A stretch of 64,000 nt of DNA from G963663615 sp963663615 (GCA_963663615.1 OY760517.1:558001-622000); one strand, 5' to 3'; positions 45,145 to 55,679 are shown, numbered from the stretch's first letter. Translations and numbers: made by a program. Notes: generated from the sequence alone by a model not told the origin.

Positions 45145-47514
45145 TTATTTCAACAAAATCATTTTACGAGTTTGCTCTTTGCCATTATATCGTAATGAGT
45201 ATATATACATTCCTGATGCAAGTCCGTATTGATTACTATTAAGTTTTATAGTATGACTACCTGAATTGGTTAAACCTTTAGCAAGGGTAGCAATTTCGTT
45301 GCCGAGAATATCAAAAATCTTAAGAGAAATATTTTTATTCTCTTTCAGGTAAAAACTGATTGTAGTAACCGGGTTGAATGGATTTGGATAATTTTGATAA
45401 AGTCTGAAATCTTCGGGTATTTCAACCAGTTCATTAACGGATGTTGTTCCACTTGTGCCCATATGCCCGAACATACCAAAATCGGTTCCTACAAGTAGCT
45501 CATCGTAGTACAGGAAGTTAATGCGTGTACCAACCGGATAGGTATAACCCAGCGTCCAGGAAGAGGCACCAACCGGATAATAATACACTTCATTATCCAC
45601 AGCAGCGTAAACAGTATCAACACCTATTGTAATTGAAGTTGCCTCCTTGCCAGGCTGATGTGGAAATCCGCTCGTTGTAATTGTTGTCCAAAGTGCTGTT
45701 GAGTCAAGAGGTTTATAATATGCTATTGGGTGATTAGTACCTGCATCCGTACCGGCTGCATAAACGGTATCACCGGCAGGACTAATATCAAGATCCCAAA
45801 TTGTAGCTGTAATCGGGTATCCAACTGCTGTTGTTGATCCATCAAAATCTTGGGAAGCTACCCAATTGTTGCCGTTTTTAACAAGCTTGTAAACACTTCT
45901 GCCCTGCGGGTAATTCAAATCGTAATATGCTGATACATAGGCAACAGTGTCGGTGCCTTCAAGGTTAAAAATAATATCAGTAACATCAACATCCTCACCA
46001 GGTACAGAAGCTTCAAGTAATATTTGTGTCCACGAATTGCCGCCATCATAAGTATAAAACAACCCGCCTTTTAAAGAATCCTGTACCTCATAACCAGCCA
46101 TTACAATATTGTTATCGTAATTGCAAACTTCAATAGCAAGGCACTTGGTACCAACACTTGGTAAATAGTAAGGTGCTATTTCCGGTGTAAAGGAGTTATA
46201 CCATGTATTACCATCATCCGTTGTTTTGTAAACACGTACATTGCCGACATAAACAGTAGTGCTATCTGCCGGATCAATTTCAGCAGAGTAATAAGGTGAG
46301 CCATCGCCACGCGGAAATATTGCGTTAGTCCACATTGGTGTACCCTTAAAATCAGTCACTTTTCTAATCCCTGATTTTGAAGCTAACCAGCCGGTATATT
46401 CCGAAGCGGTCATATCAAAATCTCGCGTCCATACAGCTTTAATACCATCATCAACCTCAAAAATAGTTTCACCATTATCAATTGATGCACCAATACCTTG
46501 ATCTGTTGTCATATATACAATAGCATCATTAACCGGATCGGTAAATACCCATCCGTCATTAGCATGAGTTTCGAATCCGCCCATATCACCAAATCCGTAC
46601 CAACCAGCACCGGTTCCGTTGGAACTATTAAAAAGACTGGCATAATAAATATAATATGAGGAAGAATCGCCTGCAAATGCCAAATTTTGACCTGATGTAC
46701 CACCAAAAGAAGGATAAGCTAACCAGTTAATTTCATCATCAGTATATGCAAAGGTTTTGTAATCACCTGCAAGTCCCGCAAGGAATATCCTTCCGTCTGG
46801 AGCAATACCCATTGAGGAGTAATAGCCTGTTGAAGTCAAAGAAGCCAGCGAAATGTTATTTGTGGTGGTAGCAGAAGAAAGATTGTTGAATTTATCAGTA
46901 AAACGTACGAGAGCACCTGGTGAACCGTAGGTAAACATGTAAAGTGTGTCGGTTAGCGGATTAACGTACAGATTAGATATCCCGCCGGTGGTTGAAGGTA
47001 AAGTTAAAGGTGAACCCGCACCTGCTGTAAATGAACCTGAAGCATCAAGTGTACCGAAATACAACTTGTCGGCAAGAGTAAAAATAAGAGTGTTATCCTT
47101 AATGAGTATATTTCGAACATATCCACTCATAACAGTATTTACCGTTGAAGAAGAGGGATTACTGTACAACAATCCGGTATCATGTACAAAATAAACATTG
47201 CCGGAAAGTTCATGTGCGGCAATAGTACGTACATTTAATCCATAGTTTGCAGATGCATCAACACCGGGCATAGCATTAAATTTGCCAAAAACTGGAGTAA
47301 CACTATTCGCATATACATCCATATAGAACATTGTGTTTGCACTTTCGGTCGTTACAAAAATTCTGCTCGTATCAGCTGATAACCTGATACCGGTTATTGC
47401 GTTTATTCTTCCTCCATAAACAGACTCAACACTTGGTGTGCTTAGCTGTGCGGAAATTGTTGAAGCTACCAAAAGTAAAACTGTAACAGCCAAAAATTGT
47501 ATATCCCTTTTCAT
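45145..47514 (-). CDS. Secreted BNR/beta-propeller protein with T9SS tag
   Basis: A 789-residue exported protein with a signal peptide (STISAQ). It has repeated propeller elements such as TTDDGNTWYNSF, TYDGGNSWTQI and MTTDQGIGASIDNGETIF, the Asp-box pattern of sialidase/VPS10-like folds. No catalytic Arg triad of sialidases was recognised, so it is more likely a binding or surface protein. The last 90 residues are the T9SS domain (YQNYPNPFNPVTTISF to TRKMILLK). Confidence 0.86.
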   Translation of the reverse strand: MKRDIQFLAVTVLLLVASTISAQLSTPSVESVYGGRINAITGIRLSADTSRIFVTTESANTMFYMDVYANSVTPVFGKFNAMPGVDASANYGLNVRTIAAHELSGNVYFVHDTGLLYSNPSSSTVNTVMSGYVRNILIKDNTLIFTLADKLYFGTLDASGSFTAGAGSPLTLPSTTGGISNLYVNPLTDTLYMFTYGSPGALVRFTDKFNNLSSATTTNNISLASLTSTGYYSSMGIAPDGRIFLAGLAGDYKTFAYTDDEINWLAYPSFGGTSGQNLAFAGDSSSYYIYYASLFNSSNGTGAGWYGFGDMGGFETHANDGWVFTDPVNDAIVYMTTDQGIGASIDNGETIFEVDDGIKAVWTRDFDMTASEYTGWLASKSGIRKVTDFKGTPMWTNAIFPRGDGSPYYSAEIDPADSTTVYVGNVRVYKTTDDGNTWYNSFTPEIAPYYLPSVGTKCLAIEVCNYDNNIVMAGYEVQDSLKGGLFYTYDGGNSWTQILLEASVPGEDVDVTDIIFNLEGTDTVAYVSAYYDLNYPQGRSVYKLVKNGNNWVASQDFDGSTTAVGYPITATIWDLDISPAGDTVYAAGTDAGTNHPIAYYKPLDSTALWTTITTSGFPHQPGKEATSITIGVDTVYAAVDNEVYYYPVGASSWTLGYTYPVGTRINFLYYDELLVGTDFGMFGHMGTSGTTSVNELVEIPEDFRLYQNYPNPFNPVTTISFYLKENKNISLKIFDILGNEIATLAKGLTNSGSHTIKLNSNQYGLASGMYIYSLRYNGKEQTRKMILLK

Positions 47515-47758
47515 TACTTACTCCGTTTTTGTATCTGAATTTGATGCAAATTTAACATGCTAATTTAAAAATAGCTGTGTAATCTGTCATATATCGTTAT
47601 TCAACTGGGAGTCGTTGTCCTTTTTGTGATATTCATAACAACTATAAAGAGTTACCCTTAAGTTCATTAGCAATTTTTGATGCTTGTCATGTCGTAATAT
47701 TGAATAAATGTTATATTTTGACGGTTTGCTGTGTCTTTAAAACTATTCGGGATATGCT

Positions 47759-47766
47759 TATATTTG
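47759..47766 (+). promoter_or_regulatory. Candidate -10 element of the nuclease-fusion gene
   Basis: TATATTTG (47759-47766) fits TAnnTTTG and lies 22 bases before the ATG at 47789. No good TTG lies at the expected distance upstream, so it is weak. Confidence 0.3.
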
Positions 47767-47788
47767 TATCTTAATTTGTAAGGATACG

Positions 47789-49132
47789 ATGAAATTTGCA
47801 GCAATAGATTTTGAGTTAGCCAATCAGAAACGATATAGTGCCTGTTACCTTGCAGTTGTGGTTGTTGAAGATAATGAGATAAAAAGCAGGCACAACTTCT
47901 TTATAAAACCTCCCGATCCTGTATTTACATTTTCAAATCATCATGGAATTGATTTTGACGTTGTAAAGGAGGCACCTGCTTTTAATGAATTGTGGAAGGA
48001 GTTATTAACGCTTCTTTCCGATACCGATTTTCTGGTAGCTCATAATGCATCAACCGATAAGTCGATACTTAAAAACTGTTGCGAATATTACGATATAAAA
48101 TATCCCGAGTTCGATATAAGGTGCACCATGCAACTTGCAAGAAAAGAACTGAATATATACCCCTCTGGTTTGGATACAGTAAAGGACAGGTTAAACATTA
48201 TGGTTCCGGAAAGCGGAACTGGTAAGGCAGAGGCATCTGCCCGTATAATGATGTACTATCAGCGTAATGGCAGGGCAGAGAGAAACCGTAGTTTATTCAG
48301 TCTGTTTGAGCACAATGAATCTCCTGCAGTTTGTGTGCTTGGCAGTAGTAGTGCAGGTAACTCAACTTTAATTGGTGATAAAAAGGGGTCGATATTAATT
48401 GATGTTGGCTTTTCCCGAAAATATCTGCTGGCTAAACTTGAAGAGCTTGGTAAGGACTTAAGGGATATTAAAGCCATTTTTATAACTCATCTCCACAATG
48501 ATCATTTGAATAGTACCACCCTGAAAATATTTCTTGAGCTTGGTACACGTGTTTATATCCCTGAAGTTATGAAAGAAGCATTCTTCAAAATACACGCGTA
48601 CTACAAAAATAAGAATTTTGATAATCTCATTTTCTTTGGTGATGAAATACTCTCTTCGGGAAATATAAATATTGCCGGATTTGAAGTGCCGCATGACTCG
48701 AAAGGTGGGTGTTACGGTTATAATATATTTTATAACAAGAGAGATGAAAGTATCAAGATTTCCCACTCAACCGATATTGGGCATTTTAATGATGAACTTG
48801 TTGAAAAGTTTTCCAATAGCGACGTAATTATAATTGAGTCGAATCATGATATTGATATGCTGATGAACTCACGACGGTCGGCATTTCTTAAAAGCCGGAT
48901 TCGAAAAACCGGTCACCTTTCCAATATTGAAAGCAGAGATTTTATATATGAGGTATTAAGTAAGTCTGCAAAACACCCCAAATATATTTTCCTGGCACAT
49001 ATAAGCCAGGAATGTAACACCAATTCAATAGCCTTTAATACCATGAATGGTATGTTGACAGATAATGGACTTGATAAAATCGAAACTTTGCTTACTTTTA
49101 AAGATAAAATTAGTAAAGTGGTGAAACTTTAG
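47789..49132 (+). CDS. Fusion of DnaQ-like exonuclease domain and YycJ-like MBL nuclease
   Basis: A 447-residue cytoplasmic protein that joins two nuclease folds. Residues 1-160 look like a DEDD exonuclease: Exo I AIDFELA (D7, E9) and Exo II VAHNASTDKSIL (H85, D90), but the Exo III motif is degenerate (GTGKAEASARI in place of H-x(4)-D). Residues 178-447 are an MBL domain with VLGSSSAGNSTLIGD, THLHNDH (H234, H236, D238, H239), STDIGH, ESNHD and LAHISQECN, as in YycJ/WalJ. The second half should be a DNA exonuclease; the first may bind nucleic-acid ends. No close partner gene is seen. Confidence 0.85.
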   Translation: MKFAAIDFELANQKRYSACYLAVVVVEDNEIKSRHNFFIKPPDPVFTFSNHHGIDFDVVKEAPAFNELWKELLTLLSDTDFLVAHNASTDKSILKNCCEYYDIKYPEFDIRCTMQLARKELNIYPSGLDTVKDRLNIMVPESGTGKAEASARIMMYYQRNGRAERNRSLFSLFEHNESPAVCVLGSSSAGNSTLIGDKKGSILIDVGFSRKYLLAKLEELGKDLRDIKAIFITHLHNDHLNSTTLKIFLELGTRVYIPEVMKEAFFKIHAYYKNKNFDNLIFFGDEILSSGNINIAGFEVPHDSKGGCYGYNIFYNKRDESIKISHSTDIGHFNDELVEKFSNSDVIIIESNHDIDMLMNSRRSAFLKSRIRKTGHLSNIESRDFIYEVLSKSAKHPKYIFLAHISQECNTNSIAFNTMNGMLTDNGLDKIETLLTFKDKISKVVKL

Positions 49133-49208
49133 CTTTGATTTAAAGGAATTATTTCAAATATTATACTAACTTAATTTCACTTTTTTATCATTAACGGTGT
49201 AAAATAAC

Positions 49209-52200
49209 ATGGTTTTAACTCGTTCCAATTTTCTGAACAAAATGGTTGGTCTTGTAATATTTTTAACTGTAATTGGTTCTTTTGAACTATCTGCATATGA
49301 AATATATGAAGGCTACATCATCAATACTCAACAAACAAAACACGGAATCGTTTTCTCAGACGAGTACGAATCAACTGTATATATGTTGAATAATGGTAAC
49401 GTTACCGAACTTTTTTCTGCTCCCGGTTGTGGCAGATATATGAGCATCTCACCTGATGGCTCAAAAATAGGCTTCAAGTTCATAAATGCTAAAAATACAA
49501 AACAGCGTGCTGCATATTACGACCTTGATTCCCGTATGGTGGTTTTTGTTACCGATGAACATGCACAAGTAGGACAGTTACAGTTTGCTGCTGATGGTAG
49601 TATGGTTTATACAATAAACAATACTGTTTATGTAGAAAACGGTACCAATACCAGCAAATTTGATATTGGTGTATATTCTAACCGTATTTATATGGCTCCC
49701 GATTCAAAAAGATTTATTTACAAATCATATGATGGCGGACTGTTAGCTTATGATATTGCTTCCGGAAACAGTAGAGAAGTAAACACTGATGAAAATGGCT
49801 ATGGTAATTTGAGTTGGTCGTCCGATAACGAAACAGTTGCTTTCGAATCTGTTGATGCTAAAATATATACCTACAATTTTAGCACAAACGAATTCAATTA
49901 TATCAGTGATGGTGAACAGCCACATTGGTCACCAGATGGTGAGAGAATTTTATTCTACAAAAAAGATATTAATTTTAACGAGTACAAGTTACTAAACACC
50001 GATGTTTATGAATACAACACCGTTAATAATACTTTAGAAAATCTTACAAATTCCGAAGGCAAATTTGAAACTCATCCTGCTTATATAAATAATTCGGAAA
50101 TTGTTTTTGGTACCTATAAAGACAGACAGATTGTTACCAAAAACCTTAGTGCAGAAAAAGCTGAAACTGTTGCGTTGCAGCTTAACTCCCCATTAAAAGT
50201 TAACTTTCATAATGAATTAAGAGAAGCTGAAGCAAGAAGTACAGAAGAATTACCTGATTATGTTCATGTTCACCAAGTTTATGATACAAGACAGGACTGG
50301 GATCAGGGACGTGCATGTTGTGGTGCAACAAGTGCTGTTGAGGCATTGGCTTCATTTGGAATTATTGAACCACATCCAATAAATACATATAACCACACAA
50401 GTAACTTTGGATGGTATGTTTCCGAAGCTTATACCTACAACGGTTATACTTTTCAGGGTTTTACTGGCAGATGGAACAAGGGTGCACATGGTTATATGTG
50501 GAATTCGTCTTCTCCTTACGGCAGTTCACCCTACTCAAATACCAGATCATTTTATGAACGCCATGGTATTACTGCATCAAAGCAGGAAATTCCGGCATGG
50601 TGGAGAATCCAGAATGAGATAGACCAGGAGTATCCATACCTTGTATGTTCTACAGGTTTAACAAGTGGTCATATTGTGCTTATTGTTGGGCAGTACGGTA
50701 CAACTCACACCGTTTATGCAAACGATCCTTACGGTGATAAAAATGTTGGTAGCTACGGTAATATAAGAAATGGTAAAAATGCTATTTACGACTGGACAGA
50801 TGGTAATACCGGTCATGAAAAGGTAACTCCTGTTGTTTGGGCTGTTCTTTCCAGATACGAATACAGATTAAAACTTAACGATTATTATCCTAAAGATGAT
50901 CAGGAAGAGATTAGTACATCAGTTAAATTTATGTTTAATTTCGATACTCCTGTTGATGAAGCTACAATTGATGGCAACTTCTTTCTTTATGATGAAGACG
51001 GAAACGAAGTAGAGCTACTTATTCATTCCGAGGAACTTGCTGAAGGTAATCTGGTTTGCGAGCCTGCAAATCCATTGAATCCTAACTCTGTTTACAATGT
51101 AAAAGTGTTAACAGGTATTGCCAATGTTGATGGTAGCGAACTACGTTATGGTGCCGACTATACATTCAAAACCGAAGATGTGGTATTACTTGATGGAAAT
51201 GTGATTGACGATTTTGAAACTGCGTCTGACTGGTGGGACCCTAACCAGAGTGGTTCAACTTCCGGTACTGATGCAGATTCAACATATTTTGAGCTTGTTG
51301 ATTATAAAGCACACAATGGCGAACAAAGCGGAAGATTACGTTATACCTTTACCGAAGATAACGGACTTGCAAGACTATATACTCCTGACGAACCTTATGT
51401 TGCTGTTTCAAGCGACTCAGCTTTCGCAGTATCTATTTTTGGCGATTTAAGTAATAATATACTTGAGTTTTGGTTCAGAGAGGATAATACCAATAACATT
51501 ATTGTTGAAGTTGATACAATTGACTGGACTGGCTGGAAAACCAAATATGTTAGGCTTGACCAAGTTGAATACACCGGAGCATTAAACTTCCATAGTATTG
51601 TTCTTAAAAAAGCTGAAAATAGTGCCGATGAAGGCGAAATATTTTTTGATGATATTACCGTTGGCGTTACTCCTTCGCTTATTACTAGTTTTACTCCTGG
51701 TGAAAACGAAACTGATGTTGATATCAATACACCTTTGGTTTGTAGCTTCAATAAACCAATGAACACTACTACAGTTGAATATGCCCTTTCTATTACTCCC
51801 GATATAGATTTTAGTATTACGTGGAATGATGATAATACAGCTTTTACTGCTACACCTCAGAGTGATTATACCGGTAAAACAGAATATGCTGTTAACCTGA
51901 ACCAGTCTGCTACTGACGCAAACGGTGTTCCGCTTTACAAGGAGTTTAATACAGTATTTAAGACAAAAAGAATTGAACTTTTACTTGAAGGAACATATCC
52001 GGTACAGGGTGAAGAGGATATAAGTCGTTACGTTGAAGTTAGAATAAATTTCGATGGTCCGATTAACAAATCAACACTAAGCGGTAATGTTAAAATGGTT
52101 GATAAAGATGGAAATTCGGTATCAGTAACTGTTGATGGTTCAGGATATGACTATGGTACAATAGTTTTTGAGCCAAGAAATCCGCTTAATGCTAATGAAG

Positions 52201-53075
52201 AATATACAATACAGCTTGGTAATGGTATTGCCGATGTTGGTGGTTTGATATTCTATAGCGATGTTGAAGTTACATTTACTACTACAAGTGAAGCCTCAGA
52301 ACTTGCAAATGTACTTAACTCATTTGAAGACCTCGATCAATGGGGTGCTCCTGCTGAAAACTCTTTATCAACTGGCTTAGTTGATGAAAATACAAACTTT
52401 TCACTTTCTTCTGTTCACGAATTAAGTGGTACCTATTGTGGCTATCTTGAATATGAATTTAATAACAGGAATGGTGTTTGCGTATTAGCTGAAGAAAACC
52501 CAACCGTGCTTGAAAATGAAAACGGTGAGTTTGGAATGTGGATATTTGGTGACCTTAGCCATAACGTTATTGAATACTGGTTTACTGTTCAGGGTGGCTC
52601 AACTGCAAAGGTTTTAGTTGATACTCTTGATTGGACAGGCTGGAAATTCAAAACTGTTAATCTTGGCGATTTTAATCCTGGTGCTGCCAAATTGTTCTAC
52701 GGTGTGGCTGTTGTTCAAAATAATAGCGGAAGTGTTTCAGGTAACTTGTTCTTTGAAGATCTTCAGACTAATGTAACTACCGGTGTTGAACAGTTTGGTG
52801 ATGCAGTTCCTGTTTCTTACGGTCTAGACCAGAACTATCCAAATCCGTTTAACCCTTCAACTACTATCAGGTTTGCAATACCTGAGCAGACAGGTGTTAG
52901 ACTGGAAATATTTAATATACTTGGCGAAAAGATAACAACACTTGTTAATCGCGAATTACAAGCCGGGTATCATGAAGTTAACTTTAACGCTTCTGCACTT
53001 AGTAGTGGTATTTATTTTTACCGAATTGATGCTGGCAAATTCAGCGATATTAAAAAGATGATAATGCTTAAATAG
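49209..53075 (+). CDS. Giant secreted protein: propeller, C39-type peptidase, Ig-like and T9SS domains
   Basis: A 1288-residue exported protein. After a signal peptide (ELSAYE) comes a PD40-like beta-propeller (about 35-330, e.g. SISPDGSKIGFKF, LSWSSDNETVAFES, PHWSPDGERILFYK). Next is a papain-like C39 domain (about 350-550) with GRACCGATSAVEA (C371), TSGHIVLIVG (H488) and YANDPYGD (N505/D506). Then follow two copies of an Ig-like (Big_5) plus jelly-roll-like module, each with FGDLS and DWTGWK. The last 85 residues are a T9SS tag (DQNYPNPFNPSTTIRF to IKKMIMLK). It may cut proteins at the cell surface or in medium. Confidence 0.87.
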   Translation: MVLTRSNFLNKMVGLVIFLTVIGSFELSAYEIYEGYIINTQQTKHGIVFSDEYESTVYMLNNGNVTELFSAPGCGRYMSISPDGSKIGFKFINAKNTKQRAAYYDLDSRMVVFVTDEHAQVGQLQFAADGSMVYTINNTVYVENGTNTSKFDIGVYSNRIYMAPDSKRFIYKSYDGGLLAYDIASGNSREVNTDENGYGNLSWSSDNETVAFESVDAKIYTYNFSTNEFNYISDGEQPHWSPDGERILFYKKDINFNEYKLLNTDVYEYNTVNNTLENLTNSEGKFETHPAYINNSEIVFGTYKDRQIVTKNLSAEKAETVALQLNSPLKVNFHNELREAEARSTEELPDYVHVHQVYDTRQDWDQGRACCGATSAVEALASFGIIEPHPINTYNHTSNFGWYVSEAYTYNGYTFQGFTGRWNKGAHGYMWNSSSPYGSSPYSNTRSFYERHGITASKQEIPAWWRIQNEIDQEYPYLVCSTGLTSGHIVLIVGQYGTTHTVYANDPYGDKNVGSYGNIRNGKNAIYDWTDGNTGHEKVTPVVWAVLSRYEYRLKLNDYYPKDDQEEISTSVKFMFNFDTPVDEATIDGNFFLYDEDGNEVELLIHSEELAEGNLVCEPANPLNPNSVYNVKVLTGIANVDGSELRYGADYTFKTEDVVLLDGNVIDDFETASDWWDPNQSGSTSGTDADSTYFELVDYKAHNGEQSGRLRYTFTEDNGLARLYTPDEPYVAVSSDSAFAVSIFGDLSNNILEFWFREDNTNNIIVEVDTIDWTGWKTKYVRLDQVEYTGALNFHSIVLKKAENSADEGEIFFDDITVGVTPSLITSFTPGENETDVDINTPLVCSFNKPMNTTTVEYALSITPDIDFSITWNDDNTAFTATPQSDYTGKTEYAVNLNQSATDANGVPLYKEFNTVFKTKRIELLLEGTYPVQGEEDISRYVEVRINFDGPINKSTLSGNVKMVDKDGNSVSVTVDGSGYDYGTIVFEPRNPLNANEEYTIQLGNGIADVGGLIFYSDVEVTFTTTSEASELANVLNSFEDLDQWGAPAENSLSTGLVDENTNFSLSSVHELSGTYCGYLEYEFNNRNGVCVLAEENPTVLENENGEFGMWIFGDLSHNVIEYWFTVQGGSTAKVLVDTLDWTGWKFKTVNLGDFNPGAAKLFYGVAVVQNNSGSVSGNLFFEDLQTNVTTGVEQFGDAVPVSYGLDQNYPNPFNPSTTIRFAIPEQTGVRLEIFNILGEKITTLVNRELQAGYHEVNFNASALSSGIYFYRIDAGKFSDIKKMIMLK

Positions 53076-53093
53076 ATTTTAATTATTTAACTT

Positions 53094-53123
53094 AAAAACC
53101 CCAGCTTTTTGGTTGGGGTTTTT
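53094..53123 (+). terminator. Rho-independent terminator after the C39 protein gene
   Basis: AAAAACCCCA (53094-53103) pairs with TGGGGTTTTT (53114-53123), with more T after. Confidence 0.88.
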
Positions 53124-53200
53124 GTTTTTAAATTGCCCGTCCATTTTGAAAACTCCACCAAAATGATTACAATTGTGAATGAACAATGATGGGCAATTAA

Positions 53201-53493
53201 ATGTATAAATGCTTACTGTTACTTTTGTTATTAGGAATTACCCCAACCCGTTTAACCCTGAAACAAATATAAGGTTTTTGTTAAAAGTGGCTGCAACAGT
53301 TATAATAAAATTGTATGATATAAAAGGGGAGTTGGTTAAAAAAGTATTAAACAAAAATTACAATTCTGGTAATCACAAAATAGAAATAGACGGTACAGAC
53401 CTGCCAAGTGGTATTTACATAGCAAACATTCGAGCAGAAAAGAGTAACAAACAAGTTTACAATGAGAGCATAAATATTATGTTGCTTAAGTAA
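53201..53493 (+). pseudogene. Frameshifted mini-gene: signal sequence and T9SS sorting domain
   Basis: ATG 53201 starts a signal-like peptide MYKCLLLLLLLGI, which soon ends at a stop in that frame. From the second frame (ATG 53209 on) runs a complete T9SS sorting domain: NYPNPFNPETNIRF, KLYDIKGELVKKV, LPSGIYIANI and a final INIMLLK. A single-base shift would join the two to a signal-plus-tag protein with no passenger. Either a decayed remnant after internal deletion or a gene read by a programmed shift. The sorting frame alone (53209-53493) would encode 94 residues. Confidence 0.65.
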
Positions 53494-53665
53494 GCTGGAC
53501 TATTCTATTTAGTAAATTTCTAAGGTTCTCAAAGTTGTTAGACGGGGAAACTCAAAAACTGGTAATAAATCCCGATTAAAATAGATTGATATTTAAGCAA
53601 TATCATCATACTTTTTGGCTTACTTTAAACAATTATTTAGTACAACTCAACTAACTGAGGAAATG

Positions 53666-55552
53666 ATGAAAAAAATTCTTGTTGTATTTGCTATAATTCT
53701 TGTAGCAATTGGATGCGAACCTTCCAAACTAAAGGTAGCTGATACATTGGTTATTTCACCTGAAGTGCCTGGAAAAGGTTCAACAATAAAAGTTAACTAC
53801 AAACCGACTGATAAATCATTTAAGGATTTTGATGAGGTTTATGGCATTGCATATTTTTTTAATGAAGAAAATCCTGTTGCCATTGAAGTATCTCTTTCAA
53901 ATACTAATGGAAGTGAGTATGAAGGCAGCGTTAAAGTAAATGATACTTATACCGGTGTTTTATTTACCTTTATGGCTTCTAATGAAAATGAATCTGATAA
54001 TTACAAATTAGATAATAATGAGGGAAAAGGATATTTTGTAAAACTTGATAATCCCGAAACAAAAGGGGAATATGAAGTTGCAAAACTTGCTGCCGAATTT
54101 TCATGGGGAAGATCAGAAGCTGAGTTGCTGGTGGATTTCGATACCGTTTATAATAAAATGAAAACTGCGTTTACAGAAAAACCAGAATTAAAATCGAAAT
54201 ATTTAGCACAATACTTACAGTTAATTAACAGAGCAACGGGTGATAACGCAAAAGATGTTATTAGTGCTGAGCTTGAGGTATTAAAAAACAAAAAGGATGC
54301 TAACTTTAATGAGCTTGATCAGGTGGTTTTCTGGACGATGTATTTTGATGAAAATGCTGATATTTCGGATTTGAAAAGCAAACTTGCTAAAATGAATCCT
54401 AAAAGCAAATATGCCTATGAAAAGAAAATGGATGAAATTGCCGGACTTTCAAATATTGATGAAATTGCTAAGGAAGTAACCGGGTTTAAAAAGAATTATG
54501 ATGAAGAAGCTCTTGGTGTACTACATCGTAAACTGGTTATTGGTATGTATCGTGCAACCGAATATGACAAGATATTAGCCTATTCTGAAAAATTTCCTGA
54601 AAGTATTATTCCAGGAATGATGAATGCACTGGCAAATAATATGAAAGAGGCGGGTGATCTTGAACAAGCGGCGAAGTATGCCGAATTGGGAATTACATCC
54701 CTAAATGATAAAATTGAAAACATGACTGGGAAATATTCTTATTTAACTGATAGAAGTTACACTGCCAGGAATAAATATACTCTCTCAATGATTACCGATA
54801 CCTACGCATCAATAAAACTGGCACAGGGTGAGGATGAAAAGGCACTTGAGTATTTTGGAAATGCTTATGTTCTTGCAAAAGGTAGTGATAGGGAAATAAA
54901 TGCAAATTATATAAACTCGCTTGTAAAACTTGAAAAAATAGACCGTGCGTTTGAAGTAATTTCAGAGTGTATTAAAACTGGCAAAGCTCCTGAAAATGCC
55001 GATGAATTGTTGAAAGAAGTTTATGTTAAGCGTGAAGGTAGCGAAAAAGGTTATAAGGAATTGCTTACCGGTTTGAAAAAAATGGCAAATACCAAATTGG
55101 TAACCAAGGTTAAGGAAGCTCTTTATATTGAAGAGGCTCCAAAATTTACCCTAAAGGATTTGAAAGGCAAGGATGTTTCGCTTGACGATTTTAAGGGGCA
55201 GATTGTTGTTGTAGATTTTTGGGCTACATGGTGCGGACCTTGTCGCAGTTCGTTCCCGGCTATGAAAAAAGCTCAGGCAAAATTCAAGGATGTTAAGTTT
55301 TTGTTTGTTAATGCCTGGGAAAGAGTTGAGGACAAAAAAGCAAATGCTGCAAAATTTATAAAGGATAATAATTATCCATTTACCGTATTGCTTGATGAAA
55401 GTAACGATGTAATTACCAGCTATAAAGTTAGCGGCATACCAACAAAATATGTTATTGATAAAAATGGTAACATAAGATACAAGGCTGTTGGGTTTGAAGG
55501 AACTGCTGCTGAATTGATAAAAGAAATGGAAGTAATCTTTTCCGAAATATAA
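53666..55552 (+). CDS. TlpA-like thioredoxin-domain lipoprotein
   Basis: A 628-residue lipoprotein (lipobox VAIGC). I choose ATG 53666 over 53663 or 53615, since GAGGA at 53657-53661 is four bases upstream. The first 120 residues form a beta-sandwich; a helical TPR-like region follows (about 130-470), and a TlpA-type thioredoxin domain ends the protein with VVDFWATWCGPCRS (C523, C526) and SGIPTKYVIDKNG (cis-Pro). It should act as a reductant or thiol-disulfide oxidoreductase in the periplasm. The N-terminal part has no known family. Confidence 0.85.
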   Translation: MKKILVVFAIILVAIGCEPSKLKVADTLVISPEVPGKGSTIKVNYKPTDKSFKDFDEVYGIAYFFNEENPVAIEVSLSNTNGSEYEGSVKVNDTYTGVLFTFMASNENESDNYKLDNNEGKGYFVKLDNPETKGEYEVAKLAAEFSWGRSEAELLVDFDTVYNKMKTAFTEKPELKSKYLAQYLQLINRATGDNAKDVISAELEVLKNKKDANFNELDQVVFWTMYFDENADISDLKSKLAKMNPKSKYAYEKKMDEIAGLSNIDEIAKEVTGFKKNYDEEALGVLHRKLVIGMYRATEYDKILAYSEKFPESIIPGMMNALANNMKEAGDLEQAAKYAELGITSLNDKIENMTGKYSYLTDRSYTARNKYTLSMITDTYASIKLAQGEDEKALEYFGNAYVLAKGSDREINANYINSLVKLEKIDRAFEVISECIKTGKAPENADELLKEVYVKREGSEKGYKELLTGLKKMANTKLVTKVKEALYIEEAPKFTLKDLKGKDVSLDDFKGQIVVVDFWATWCGPCRSSFPAMKKAQAKFKDVKFLFVNAWERVEDKKANAAKFIKDNNYPFTVLLDESNDVITSYKVSGIPTKYVIDKNGNIRYKAVGFEGTAAELIKEMEVIFSEI

Positions 55553-55596
55553 TTTGTCTGGTGAAGCTATAATTCCCCAAAATAATTTGTTATAAT

Positions 55597-55630
55597 AAAA
55601 AGAGTGTCAGGTAATATGCCCGACACTCTT
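55597..55630 (-). terminator. Terminator hairpin of the small lipoprotein gene
   Basis: AGAGTGTC (55601-55608) pairs with GACACTCT (55622-55629). On the minus strand TTTTTATTA follows, so it ends the leftward transcript; it may also halt the rightward one. Confidence 0.75.
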
Positions 55631-55679
55631 CAAAAACTTTTATAATCTTAGCTCTATTATAAAACGTTTGTAAATATTC

